Source: Acinetobacter baylyi DSM 14961 = CIP 107474
GTDB taxonomy: Bacteria > Pseudomonadota > Gammaproteobacteria > Pseudomonadales > Moraxellaceae
Assembly: GCF_000368685.1 (NCBI RefSeq)
Contig: NZ_KB849627.1
Coordinates: 272,963-336,962 of the forward strand
Direction: 5' to 3'
DNA: 64,000 bases
The stretch's first letter is position 1; each line of letters opens with the position of its first letter. Below the pieces are notes generated by a model. That model searched no databases, was not told the origin of the DNA, and worked only from the letters and a program-made list of their open reading frames with translations. Shown here piece after piece: positions 53,899 through 62,697 of this stretch. The position numbers were made by a program, and so were the translations under genes.

Positions 53899-55404
53899 TT
53901 AAGCACTGGCTTTTTCAGCTTGTATATATCGATTTTTTTGATAATCCAGTACCTCGATACAGTGCTGAATCGTTTTACCAATCCGAGCATGTGTTTCAAT
54001 GGCAGAAATTTTTGGCCATGTGGCACGCTCTCCCTGCTGTTGAAGTAACTTAAATAAGTGTGGTCGAGGGTTTTGCAGCATATATGCATACTGCCGCAGA
54101 TTGAACGGCGCAATGATATTGACGTCACCATAATACCTCTGCCCCACTATGCCATAACCATGATCAAGCAAGCGTCTGACTGGCGGAACATTGCCTAATC
54201 GTTCACGGGTAAAATCCATGATGCCTAATGAAATCACTTTACCTTGACGACGTAAAATACGTTGCGGCCAACTCAGAATATCCTTTCGATAGCGTGATGC
54301 ATCGCTCTGCATAAAAGGAACCACATGCGGATTGACTTGACTGGCAATCGTATAATTCAAATTATATAAACGCGCCATTTTTTCCTGTGGAAAATCACTT
54401 CTAACGCTGCCATCTACCCATTTAGTATTGGCCATATAAGGCGTATGGCTACCGTCACGTTTTTTACTGGTCAGACGTACAGGCGGAAATAAAACAGGCA
54501 CTGCACATGAAGCCAACACAGCACTCCAGACCAAAAGATTAGGTGCAGTGTACGCATTTAAGATTCTTGCATTTTGCGAGCCATCATAAGGAGCAACAGC
54601 AACATTAATATGCAATCCAGATCTTTCATACGCTTCTGAAAAGGTTAAGTCGCCCAGATTTTCAATCAAAAACTTTTTCAGATATTTCACATCCGCAAAA
54701 CCGCCATTTCCTTTAAGCAGGTCTCTGACACCACGAAAATGAAAAGCCTCACTAAAAAAGTTTTCGCCTAATAAAATTTTCTGAAATTCTGATGCAGTTG
54801 AAGTACCAAGCATACCAGCCATAATCGCACCAGCACTTGAGCCTGATAACACTCTCGGCATCAAATCTTGCTGGATCAGAGTTTTACATACTCCACTATG
54901 AAACAAACCCAAAGTAGCACCACCTGAAAACATGAGTGCTGGCTGTCCATAGGTCTTTTGACAATTTTTAAAGAATTTGAGTTTCTCTGCCACCGTTAAG
55001 GTCTGACATTGACTTGCCGCAATAAATGCGAGTGATAAAGATACTTCCTCAATATAGTCCTCGATAATTTGCTTGGTTCCAACATAAGTGGCTGCAAAAA
55101 GCATTGGATGTCCAATGTTGGCAATATCATGCGTTAATCCCTCCTGTAACAGATATACAGAATCCATGACGCGCTGTTGCAGGCGATATTTACGTAATAA
55201 ATTGAGTCGGTATGAGATCAGCTCAGCATCAAAATAGGCAGAACAGTTATCATATTTCCATTCTTGCAAACCCGTTTCTTCATCGAGTTGCAATGCGGTA
55301 GATTTCCACTCTTCATAGCTTTCGGCATTTTCAAGCTGGTATTTTAATTTTTTTATGCGATGAGCTTGATAAGGATTCATATCTGACTTTTTTATGCCTA
55401 ACAT
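53899..55404 (-). CDS. Patatin-like phospholipase with N-terminal DUF3336
   Basis: The product has an N-terminal DUF3336 region (NPYQAHRIKKLKYQLENAES, then EETGLQEWKYDNCSAYFD), then a patatin domain with oxyanion motif FSGGATLGLFHSGV, nucleophile elbow SGSSAGAIMAGM and the catalytic Asp in WVDGSVRSDFP. This is the layout of the yeast Tgl-like triacylglycerol/phospholipase group found in Moraxellaceae and related bacteria. I choose the ATG at 55404 (501 residues), which has AGGA 6 bases upstream; a longer frame opens at 55464 and an ATG at 55380 is also possible. No signal peptide. It is paired with a kinase-like gene 3 bases downstream. Confidence 0.85.
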   Translation of the reverse strand: MLGIKKSDMNPYQAHRIKKLKYQLENAESYEEWKSTALQLDEETGLQEWKYDNCSAYFDAELISYRLNLLRKYRLQQRVMDSVYLLQEGLTHDIANIGHPMLFAATYVGTKQIIEDYIEEVSLSLAFIAASQCQTLTVAEKLKFFKNCQKTYGQPALMFSGGATLGLFHSGVCKTLIQQDLMPRVLSGSSAGAIMAGMLGTSTASEFQKILLGENFFSEAFHFRGVRDLLKGNGGFADVKYLKKFLIENLGDLTFSEAYERSGLHINVAVAPYDGSQNARILNAYTAPNLLVWSAVLASCAVPVLFPPVRLTSKKRDGSHTPYMANTKWVDGSVRSDFPQEKMARLYNLNYTIASQVNPHVVPFMQSDASRYRKDILSWPQRILRRQGKVISLGIMDFTRERLGNVPPVRRLLDHGYGIVGQRYYGDVNIIAPFNLRQYAYMLQNPRPHLFKLLQQQGERATWPKISAIETHARIGKTIQHCIEVLDYQKNRYIQAEKASA

Positions 55405-55571
55405 ACGTTGTCCTATGTTGGTTTCCGTTGTAGAAACTATGCAATGCTTAAAGACCGAGATCAATTGCGAAAATGTTCTGATCTTCTCTGATTTAAGATA
55501 GCCCTTCCAACAAATGATGAGTACATATACTCTATAGCTTATCTTTTGTATTGTTGTGAATGTGAAGACAC

Positions 55572-56462
55572 ATGGCTAGCTTAGATTTACCTGATCATTT
55601 AATCCACACCTTATCACAAGTTTTAAATCAGCTACATGAGGTTCTACCAAAGATTCGTCAAGAACCTGATTTCTCAGCACCTGCATTTAAATGGCAAGAT
55701 AAACAACTTAAGCCCATTTTTGACCCCAAAAAATTTGATTTGGATGATTTAAAAGGGATCGAAACACAAAAGAAAAAAATTATTCAGAATACCTTACAGT
55801 TTTTACAGGGTCTGCCAGCTAACGATATTTTACTTACTGGATCACGCGGAACAGGCAAATCAACCATTGTTCGAGCACTTTTGAACACGTACCAACATCA
55901 GGGATTAAGGCTGATTGAAATTGAGCGTGATGATTTACGTGACCTCCCCCTCATTCAGAACATTATTGCAGATCGCGCTGAAAAATTTATTGTGTATTGT
56001 GATGACTTGGCATTCAATGCCGAAGATGAAAACTATCGTAGTTTAAAAAGCGTACTGGATGGCTCACTACAATCTGGTTCCAGTAATTTTATTATTTATG
56101 CAACAAGTAACCGTCGTCATCTTTTGCCAGAATTTATGCACGAAAATACCCCAGTTACCAAGGTAGATGTCCCTCAATATAAAGAATTACATCCACAAGA
56201 AGCGATTGAAGAAAAAATTTCTCTTTCAGACCGATTTGGTATGTGGCTGTCTTTTTATCCAATGGATCAGGCACTTTATCTTGAAATTGTGGAGCACTAT
56301 ATTACACAAGCCAATCTGATTTTTAATGACGAAGTACGCGCAGAAAGTTTGCGCTGGAGCCTAGGACGTGGCCAACGTTCTGGACGTGCAGCCTATCAAT
56401 TTTCAAAACACTGGATTGGATCACAGCTTTTAAACAAAGAATTGTCAGACAATCAAAGTTAA
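55572..56462 (+). CDS. DUF815 family AAA+ ATPase
   Basis: The 296-residue protein has an N-terminal helical segment (about 1-75), then an AAA+ core with Walker A ILLTGSRGTGKSTIVRALL, Walker B FIVYCDDLAFNAEDENYRSLKS and sensor IIYATSNRRHLLPEF, and a winged-helix-like C-terminus with LRWSLGRGQRSGRAAYQFSKHW. This is the DUF815 family (YqeC/IstB-related ATPases), with no settled role. It is divergent from the patatin gene and transcribed alone; the ATG at 55572 follows AAGACAC. Confidence 0.85.
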   Translation: MASLDLPDHLIHTLSQVLNQLHEVLPKIRQEPDFSAPAFKWQDKQLKPIFDPKKFDLDDLKGIETQKKKIIQNTLQFLQGLPANDILLTGSRGTGKSTIVRALLNTYQHQGLRLIEIERDDLRDLPLIQNIIADRAEKFIVYCDDLAFNAEDENYRSLKSVLDGSLQSGSSNFIIYATSNRRHLLPEFMHENTPVTKVDVPQYKELHPQEAIEEKISLSDRFGMWLSFYPMDQALYLEIVEHYITQANLIFNDEVRAESLRWSLGRGQRSGRAAYQFSKHWIGSQLLNKELSDNQS

Positions 56463-56568
56463 AATACGTCCTGTTTTGACCAAAAACTGACTCAATTCAC
56501 CCTGTAGCCTATCTTATAAAACTCATTACACTGAGAAGTATAATTTATAACAAGATAGGCTTTAAGCT

Positions 56569-57741
56569 ATGAATATTTTTCCTCCTCCCAAGTTTTCATC
56601 CAAGGCAGAATGGTTAGCAAAAACTATTCATCATTTGGCACCGTTATTGAATCAGGCCTCTACGCTCACACCTCAATCTTTTCAACATGATCATATACTT
56701 CGTTTTCATACAGAAGACGAATTTTACTCCTACACACACTATCGATTTTGTTTTCCAGATTTGCCAGAACCGCTTGACTACCTAAACATTAATGTGGTTC
56801 TAGGAACTGCAGGTTTTTTATGTTTTGATCAGAATGATTTATCTGGCAACGAACCACGCAAAAATGCAACGCTATGCTGTAGCTCAGGTTTGTCTGAACA
56901 TCATCATTTAAAAGCTTACCTTCTCGATCATCAACAAGTCATTTTAACTCATGACAAAATACTAATGGGACAAGAACTTTTAATTCAAGGGAGTTATCCC
57001 TATTTTGTAGTTAAGGGTGAATTTCCAAACATGCAATTCGAGCTCAAGCTTCATATAAGTAAACAAGCGTCTTGGTATGCAAAGACAATGGTCTATGATC
57101 ATCTGAGTTTATTGATGCAATATGAAGGACAAATCAGTACTGATGGAGAAGTACGGTCTATTTCAGGATTAGGATCTTTTGAATTTGCTCGCAGTGCCAC
57201 CCCACATTCTTTATACAGCCAGCATTTAGAAATTCTGGATAAACTGCCGATTCACTTTGCCACGCATCAGGTGATCAATTTAGACGATCAAACACAATTG
57301 CTGTTAGATCGTGTCGACCTGGCAGGAAAACCTTTACTTTATTGTGCTCATATTCGACATTCAGGCGGATTTTGTGAAACATATTCAGATGTCGCATTCA
57401 ACATAATCAAATATCAACAGCACCCCACGCTGTCGCCTTTTGGACAATATACGCTACTTCCCGAACAATTCGAATGGTTAATCTATGACAATAATGGTGA
57501 TGTACATCTCAAACTCATGGCCGAAATACATGAAAATCCTAAATTTGGACATGGATTAGGCTATAGCGCTGGATTTAGCTATCAAGGAGAATATGCAGGC
57601 ACATTGATTTCGGGAAAAGGCTATCTTGAATATGTTGATGTCGTAGATCAGAACGAGATTCTGGAAAAATTTTGTATAGAGTCATCACAAGGCCTTCTAA
57701 CTCCACCAAGCACACAGACATCATCGACAATCATACATTAA
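56569..57741 (+). CDS. Conserved hypothetical, lipocalin-like beta-rich protein
   Basis: The 390-residue protein has no signal peptide or membrane span. It is rich in aromatic and His residues and appears to be nearly all beta: LDYLNINVVLGTAGFLCFDQ, QGSYPYFVVKGEFPNMQFELKLHI, ISGLGSFEFARSATPHSLYS, LLYCAHIRHSGGFCETYSDV and GYSAGFSYQGEYAGTLISGKGYLEYVD. The closing GKGYLEYVD is like the turn of AttH/CrtC-type lipocalin hydratases. I think it is a DUF6670 member but cannot verify this. It follows the DUF815 gene by 106 bases in the same direction. No function is claimed. Confidence 0.6.
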   Translation: MNIFPPPKFSSKAEWLAKTIHHLAPLLNQASTLTPQSFQHDHILRFHTEDEFYSYTHYRFCFPDLPEPLDYLNINVVLGTAGFLCFDQNDLSGNEPRKNATLCCSSGLSEHHHLKAYLLDHQQVILTHDKILMGQELLIQGSYPYFVVKGEFPNMQFELKLHISKQASWYAKTMVYDHLSLLMQYEGQISTDGEVRSISGLGSFEFARSATPHSLYSQHLEILDKLPIHFATHQVINLDDQTQLLLDRVDLAGKPLLYCAHIRHSGGFCETYSDVAFNIIKYQQHPTLSPFGQYTLLPEQFEWLIYDNNGDVHLKLMAEIHENPKFGHGLGYSAGFSYQGEYAGTLISGKGYLEYVDVVDQNEILEKFCIESSQGLLTPPSTQTSSTIIH

Positions 57742-57789
57742 ATCAATCCTGACGAAGCTGTGGATCAACTTCGTCAAACATGTTTTGAT

Positions 57790-58812
57790 TTATTCGATTA
57801 TCTCTGCTGGACGACTCAATTCAGTCATTGGCCAGCGCGGTGTGGTAGTGACCACCAAATCATCACATTGCCCAGCCTTTAAACGTTGATAGCCTGCAAA
57901 TGCAATCATTGCACCATTATCTGTACATAATGCAGGTTCAGCATAATAAACTTGTGACTTGATTTTTGATAATGAATGCTCAAGGCGCTCACGTAATCGC
58001 TGATTGGCACTCACACCACCCGCAATCACTAGACGTTTTAAACCTGTCTGCTTTAAAGCCTTCACAGATTTCTTCACCAATGTATCGACAATCGCCTCTT
58101 GGAAAGAAGCCGCAATATCAGCATCACGATTTTCTTCACCCAATTTTTTGAGCTGAACAGAAACTGACGTTTTTAGGCCGCTAAAAGAAAAGTCTAAGCC
58201 TTGATGAAGCATGGGGCGAGGAAATTCAAATGTTTCTGGGTTCCCCTGCAAAGCTAATTTTGCAATATTTGGTCCACCCGGATAAGGTAATCCCATCATT
58301 TTAGCGACTTTATCGAATGCCTCACCCGCAGCATCATCAATAGACTCACCAAGCAACTCATATTGACCGATACCATAAGCAGCCATGAGTTGAGTGTGAC
58401 CACCCGATACCAATAAGGCAACAAATGGAAATTCTGGTGGCGTTGCAGAAAGTAGCGGTGCAAGCATGTGACCTTCCATATGATGAACACCAATGGCAGG
58501 TTTATTGAGTGCAAATGCCAGAGTTCGGCCAAATAAAGCACCTGTCATGAGGGCGCCCATCAGACCAGGCCCGCGCGTGTACGCCACTGCATCAATCTGA
58601 GATTTTTTTACTTGGCTGTCGTTTAAAAGCTGATCAAGAAGTGGAATCATTTTTCTGACATGATCACGAGACGCAAGCTCGGGAACTACACCACCATATT
58701 CAGCATGCAGTTTAATCTGACTGTAGAGTACTTGTCCGAGCAAGCCCTTTTCACTGTCATAAAGCGCCAGACCTGTTTCATCACACGATGTTTCAAGACC
58801 CAAAACAATCAT
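57790..58812 (-). CDS. tsaD: tRNA N6-adenosine threonylcarbamoyltransferase TsaD
   Basis: TsaD transfers the threonylcarbamoyl group to A37 of ANN-decoding tRNAs, with TsaB and TsaE. The 340-residue ASKHA-fold protein has [16 protein letters not shown] at the start, the metal-binding [20 protein letters not shown], the [13 protein letters not shown] loop and [16 protein letters not shown]. Length matches the family. It is divergent from rpsU, the arrangement seen in many gamma-proteobacteria. Confidence 0.97.
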
Positions 58813-58861
58813 TCAACCGCCTATTTGATGCTACTAAAATTGTGTCAACGCTATTATAGAC

Positions 58862-58890
58862 TTGTGATATCAGTTGTAAATGAGTAAAAT
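58862..58890 (+). promoter_or_regulatory. Candidate rpsU promoter
   Basis: TTGTGA (58862-58867), 17-base spacer, TAAAAT (58885-58890). The start would be near 58897, leaving a leader of about 60 bases that includes the hairpin below. Confidence 0.5.
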
Positions 58891-58906
58891 ACTGACCTTC
58901 ACTTGT

Positions 58907-58932
58907 CATCTAGCGCAATGGTGCGTTAGATG
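58907..58932 (+). promoter_or_regulatory. Leader hairpin of rpsU
   Basis: CATCTAGCGCA (58907-58917), loop ATGG, TGCGTTAGATG (58922-58932). The 11-bp stem has one G-U wobble when transcribed. It ends 25 bases before the rpsU ATG and lacks a T-tract, so a control or stabilising role is more likely than termination. Confidence 0.5.
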
Positions 58933-58957
58933 TTATCCATAATCTAGAGGATTTTAC

Positions 58958-59173
58958 ATGCCACAAGTTAAGTTGAAAGAAGGCGAACCAGTTGACGTAG
59001 CTATCCGTCGTTTCAAGCGTTCATGCGAAAAAGCAGGCGTTTTAGCTGACGTTCGTAAGCGCGAGTTCTACGAAAAACCGACTCAAGAACGTAAACGCAA
59101 AAAAGCTGCTGCTGTTAAACGCTACCAAAAGAAATTGGCTCGCGAATCTGTACGCACTACTCGCCTTTACTAA
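58958..59173 (+). CDS. rpsU: 30S ribosomal protein S21
   Basis: S21 is a small basic protein of the 30S platform, near the anti-Shine-Dalgarno end of 16S rRNA. The 71-residue product, [20 protein letters not shown] with a Lys/Arg-rich C-terminal helix ending [10 protein letters not shown], has the normal length. The ribosome site GAGGATTTTAC is strong. dnaG and rpoD, the usual downstream partners in enterobacteria, are replaced by yqeY. Confidence 0.97.
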
Positions 59174-59210
59174 TTAATTTGTGATTGACTGCCTAAAAAA
59201 GATGACGACG

Positions 59211-59654
59211 ATGACTTTAAAAAACCAGATTACTGACGTATTAAAAACTTCAATGCGTGCCAAAGAAATGGCTGTAGTAACGGTGATTCGTGGTCTTCAG
59301 GCAGCAATTAAGCAAATCGAAGTCGATGAGCGCAAAGAGCTTGACGACGCGCAAGTTCTTGCGGTCATCGAAAAGCAAATTAAACAGCGTAAAGAATCGA
59401 TCAAAGCCTTTGAAGGCGCTGGTCGTGATGATTTAGCTAGTAAAGAGCAAGCCGAGATTGAGGTTATTTCTCAATTTCTACCAGAAGCTATGACTGAGGA
59501 AGCGCTTGACTCTCTCATTGAGCAAACGATTTCTGCTCAAGGTGCTACTAGCATGAAAGATATGGGTAAGGTGATGAATTCTCTACGTCCGATCATAGCC
59601 GGGCGTGCCGATCCTGCTCAAGTATCTTCGAAAATTAAAGCCAAGCTTAGCTGA
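59211..59654 (+). CDS. yqeY: GatB/YqeY domain protein
   Basis: The 147-residue protein is a stand-alone YqeY: LKNQITDVLKTSMRAKEMAVVTVIRGLQAAIKQIEVDERKEL, QIKQRKESIKAFEGAGRDDL and the C-terminal MKDMGKVMNSLRPIIAGRADPAQVSSKIKAKL, which matches the tRNA-binding tail domain of GatB. Its role may be in tRNA amidation or handling; not proven. The start is taken at the ATG at 59211, which lines up with other YqeY N-termini; ATG at 59202 is possible. It is 37 bases behind rpsU and probably cotranscribed. Confidence 0.9.
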   Translation: MTLKNQITDVLKTSMRAKEMAVVTVIRGLQAAIKQIEVDERKELDDAQVLAVIEKQIKQRKESIKAFEGAGRDDLASKEQAEIEVISQFLPEAMTEEALDSLIEQTISAQGATSMKDMGKVMNSLRPIIAGRADPAQVSSKIKAKLS

Positions 59655-59702
59655 TTTTATTGATAATCAGTTCTTTTCAGATTTTAATTCATATTAAATG
59701 AA

Positions 59703-60065
59703 CTAAAAGTTACATTGAATATTATATTTCTTTAAGATCTGCATTTCTTTAGACATCATGACTTGTTGTACGAGTGATTCTTTTGTCATATTTGCATATG
59801 ACAATGGTAACTCTGAGCGATATTGATTCGTTACCTCATATAAATCCTGTACATAACGATTTACGATTGAACAGTATTGTTGCTGCTGTTGTAAAGAAAA
59901 TTGCGTTTGTCTTGGGTTTAATGTACTTAAAAAATTACGCATTTGGGAATTATAATTTTCAGATATTTTTTCTACCGAACGCACATACCGCTCAGGTACA
60001 GCCGCATGCAATAATGATACAAACAAACCGCAAAGTATCAGCAGCACAATCATCTTTTTATTCAT
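59703..60065 (-). CDS. Exported small protein, unknown
   Basis: The 120-residue precursor has a clear signal peptide (MNKKMIVLLILCGLFVSLLHA, cleaved before AVPERY). The mature part of about 99 residues is helical and Gln-rich (FSLQQQQQYCSIVNRYVQDLY) and has two Cys, one central and one three residues from the end, that could form a disulfide in the periplasm. No family is recognised. It lies between yqeY (convergent) and bepA (same strand, 80-base gap from the bepA stop). Confidence 0.7.
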   Translation of the reverse strand: MNKKMIVLLILCGLFVSLLHAAVPERYVRSVEKISENYNSQMRNFLSTLNPRQTQFSLQQQQQYCSIVNRYVQDLYEVTNQYRSELPLSYANMTKESLVQQVMMSKEMQILKKYNIQCNF

Positions 60066-60144
60066 TTCATATAGGTTAAAATTTTAATCTCTGTCATTTA
60101 TACAACGCTATTCTATTTTTCTCAATCTTTATATGTATACAGGC

Positions 60145-61590
60145 CTAGATTTTCATCGTGTAATCTGATTGCATCTGCTTTAAGCGACTATCAATTCTGG
60201 CAGATAAGGACTCATTTCCTTTAGCAAGGCGCTGCGCATGCAATAATGATTTAATTGCATTTTCCTCATTGCCCGACCAAAACTGCACTTCCGCACGGTA
60301 TCTAAGTGTATTAACTGTCTGTACAGGAGATATCCGATCAATTGAAGAAGCCTGTTGCATTAATTGCCACCCTTCTAAATCTCTCGGATTTCGATTAACA
60401 AAGGGTTGTATTAACTGCAAAGTATCTCCTGCTTTACCTTGTAAAATCATGACCTCTGCAAGTTTATAGGCCAATGCTCGACTTTCTGGCATTGCACGTT
60501 GAATGTTAACAATAGACGAATATGCCTGATCCAATTCATTTTGTCCCAAATAAATATTGGTCTGTATTAAACAATAAAGAGTATTCTCATTAAACTGAGA
60601 TTTTATATCATCTAATTGCTTCTGCGCTTTTACGAAATCACCTTGCCCAACATAATAAGCACCTAGCGCCAACTGCGCCTCTTTATTGCCTTGTTTAACT
60701 ACATTTTCTAATATTTTTTCTGAAGATGGATCTGAGACTGCCAGCGTATACCATTTTAATAATTGGAAATTCGGGTCATAAAGCTTAGTTTCAACTTTTG
60801 GAAGCTGATTGGCGCGTAAACGGGCCTCGCTCATACGTTCAGTTGTGAGAGGATGAGTCATCCAGAAATCAGGCATGAAGCTTGAGCCTACACGTGACCG
60901 CTGCATTGTTTCAAAAAAGTCTGCCATACTTTGAGGGTTGTAACCCGCCGCATACATATATTGCATACCAATACGATCAGCTTCACGTTCCTGATTACGG
61001 CTGTAGGTCAGTTGTCGATCCATAAGTGCAGCCTGAGTGCCTAACATCACCGCAGAACCAACATCAGCATTTGATGTTGTCGCAACAGCAGCGCCCACCA
61101 GTATACCGGCTAAAGCGAGTAAACCTTGTCCCTTAAAGGCTTCTTGTGAACGACTGTAATGACGTTGTGTAACATGAGCTACTTCATGCGCCATTACCCC
61201 AGCCACCTCATCAATATTTCGTGCATTTGCGATTAAACCTGTATTTAAGGCAAATAACCCACCTGGAACAGCAAATGCATTAATTTGAGGATCTTTAATA
61301 ATGACCAATCCTACTGGCTGAGTAATTGAAGTTTGAGCTAAAACTCTTAAAAATATCTGGGAATATTGCTCTTGAAGCCACGGATCATGCACAACAGGCA
61401 TCTGCTTTTGTATTTCTCGAAATACTTTTTCGCCGATTTGTCGTTCTTTTTGCTGATCAATCAGACCAACACCACCTCCAATTTCAGGTACATGAAACTG
61501 GCTATCCACATTGCGAACATCAAAATCAGAGTGAGCTGATACAGTTAACATCATACAGCTCATAGCACATGCCAAAAGGCTTCGTTTCAA
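60145..61590 (-). CDS. bepA: M48 family periplasmic metalloprotease, BepA-like
   Basis: BepA (YfgC) is a periplasmic chaperone/protease that helps LptD mature and degrades misfolded barrel proteins. The 481-residue precursor has a signal peptide ending VSAHS, an M48 catalytic domain with the zinc motif VMAHEVAHVTQRHYS and third ligand Glu in NQEREADRIGMQYMY, and a C-terminal TPR part (about residues 290-470: AQLALGAYYVGQGDFVKAQKQL, LYCLIQTNIYLGQNELDQAY). Domain order and length match E. coli BepA. It is monocistronic. Confidence 0.9.
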   Translation of the reverse strand: MKRSLLACAMSCMMLTVSAHSDFDVRNVDSQFHVPEIGGGVGLIDQQKERQIGEKVFREIQKQMPVVHDPWLQEQYSQIFLRVLAQTSITQPVGLVIIKDPQINAFAVPGGLFALNTGLIANARNIDEVAGVMAHEVAHVTQRHYSRSQEAFKGQGLLALAGILVGAAVATTSNADVGSAVMLGTQAALMDRQLTYSRNQEREADRIGMQYMYAAGYNPQSMADFFETMQRSRVGSSFMPDFWMTHPLTTERMSEARLRANQLPKVETKLYDPNFQLLKWYTLAVSDPSSEKILENVVKQGNKEAQLALGAYYVGQGDFVKAQKQLDDIKSQFNENTLYCLIQTNIYLGQNELDQAYSSIVNIQRAMPESRALAYKLAEVMILQGKAGDTLQLIQPFVNRNPRDLEGWQLMQQASSIDRISPVQTVNTLRYRAEVQFWSGNEENAIKSLLHAQRLAKGNESLSARIDSRLKQMQSDYTMKI

Positions 61591-61721
61591 TATCGCACTC
61601 TATCTAGCTGAATTTCAAATACTATAACATTCCAGAATTTTCAAATTCGAAATAAAGTGTTATGAAATTTTAAAGTATCCCAATACTTTCTAAAAATAAA
61701 AACCTTAGCGCTTAAAGATGA

Positions 61722-62687
61722 TTAAAAATCTGGATTAACTAAATAACGAGGCGTTTTACCTTCTAAGGCATCAACCAGATTTTTATAGGCCAGTTGTGAC
61801 ATCTTCAATCGTGTCTCTGCTGTAGCGGAGCCTACATGTGGCAATGTCACCACATTATCCAGATCAAACAATTCAGATGCTTGCAACGGCTCTTTTTGAT
61901 ATACATCCAAACCAGCAGCAAAAATTTGCTTTTGCTTAAGCGCCTCAATCAATGCGCTTTCATCAACCACAGAGCCTCTTGAAATATTTACAAATACAGC
62001 ATGTGACTGCATCTGCTCAAATTCTTGAGTACCAATCAGTGCTTGAGATTCAGTATTTAAATCTACCGCAACCACGATAAAATCTGAACGTTGAAGTAAA
62101 TCTTGCATTGAACAGTATTCAGCGTTTAAAGGCTGAGCCAGCACCAGTTTTTCATGACGGTTATGATATAAAATATTCATATTGAAGCCATACAAACCAC
62201 GTCGAGCAATTGCCGCACCAATATTACCCAGACCAATGATACCAAGTGTTTTACCAAAAATATCCTGCCCAAATTGAGCTGCACCTACCGTTCTTTTCCA
62301 TTCGCCAGCTTTGGTCCATGCATCAAGTTGCGGAACTTTTCTTGCAGCACTCACGAGCAAAGTAAAAGCAAGGTCTGCTGTAGTCTCAGTTAATACATGA
62401 GGAGTATGTGCCAACCAGATTTTTTTCTGATTAAGATACTGCACATCGTAGTTGTCATAGCCAACGCTGACTGTAGAAACAATTTTAAGATGCTGTGCAG
62501 GAGCAAGGTTGTTTTCATTGAGTAAACGCCCTGCACCAATCATGCCATCTGCATCAACTACTTCTTGACAGATCTGTTCATTGATATCACCTTTTTTAGG
62601 ATCCAGAACAACAACCTGATATTGCTGCTTTAATTGCTCTAAAATACGCGGATCTATCTGACTAAATACAACAACCTTTTTTTTCAT
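61722..62687 (-). CDS. ghrB: 2-hydroxyacid dehydrogenase, glyoxylate/hydroxypyruvate reductase B type
   Basis: GhrB reduces glyoxylate, hydroxypyruvate and 2-keto-gluconate with NADPH. The 321-residue D-hydroxyacid dehydrogenase has ISTV-type VSTVSVGYDNYDVQYL, the NAD loop LGIIGLGNIGAAIARRG, and the catalytic triad Arg in NISRGSVVDE, Glu in VYQKEPL and His in LPHVGSATAETR. It aligns well with E. coli GhrB all along. Two ATGs stand in a row; I use the second (62687) since AAGGG is then 6 bases away. It follows the holD candidate by 10 bases and may be cotranscribed with it. Confidence 0.88.
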   Translation of the reverse strand: MKKKVVVFSQIDPRILEQLKQQYQVVVLDPKKGDINEQICQEVVDADGMIGAGRLLNENNLAPAQHLKIVSTVSVGYDNYDVQYLNQKKIWLAHTPHVLTETTADLAFTLLVSAARKVPQLDAWTKAGEWKRTVGAAQFGQDIFGKTLGIIGLGNIGAAIARRGLYGFNMNILYHNRHEKLVLAQPLNAEYCSMQDLLQRSDFIVVAVDLNTESQALIGTQEFEQMQSHAVFVNISRGSVVDESALIEALKQKQIFAAGLDVYQKEPLQASELFDLDNVVTLPHVGSATAETRLKMSQLAYKNLVDALEGKTPRYLVNPDF

Positions 62688-62697
62688 CATCTTCCCT

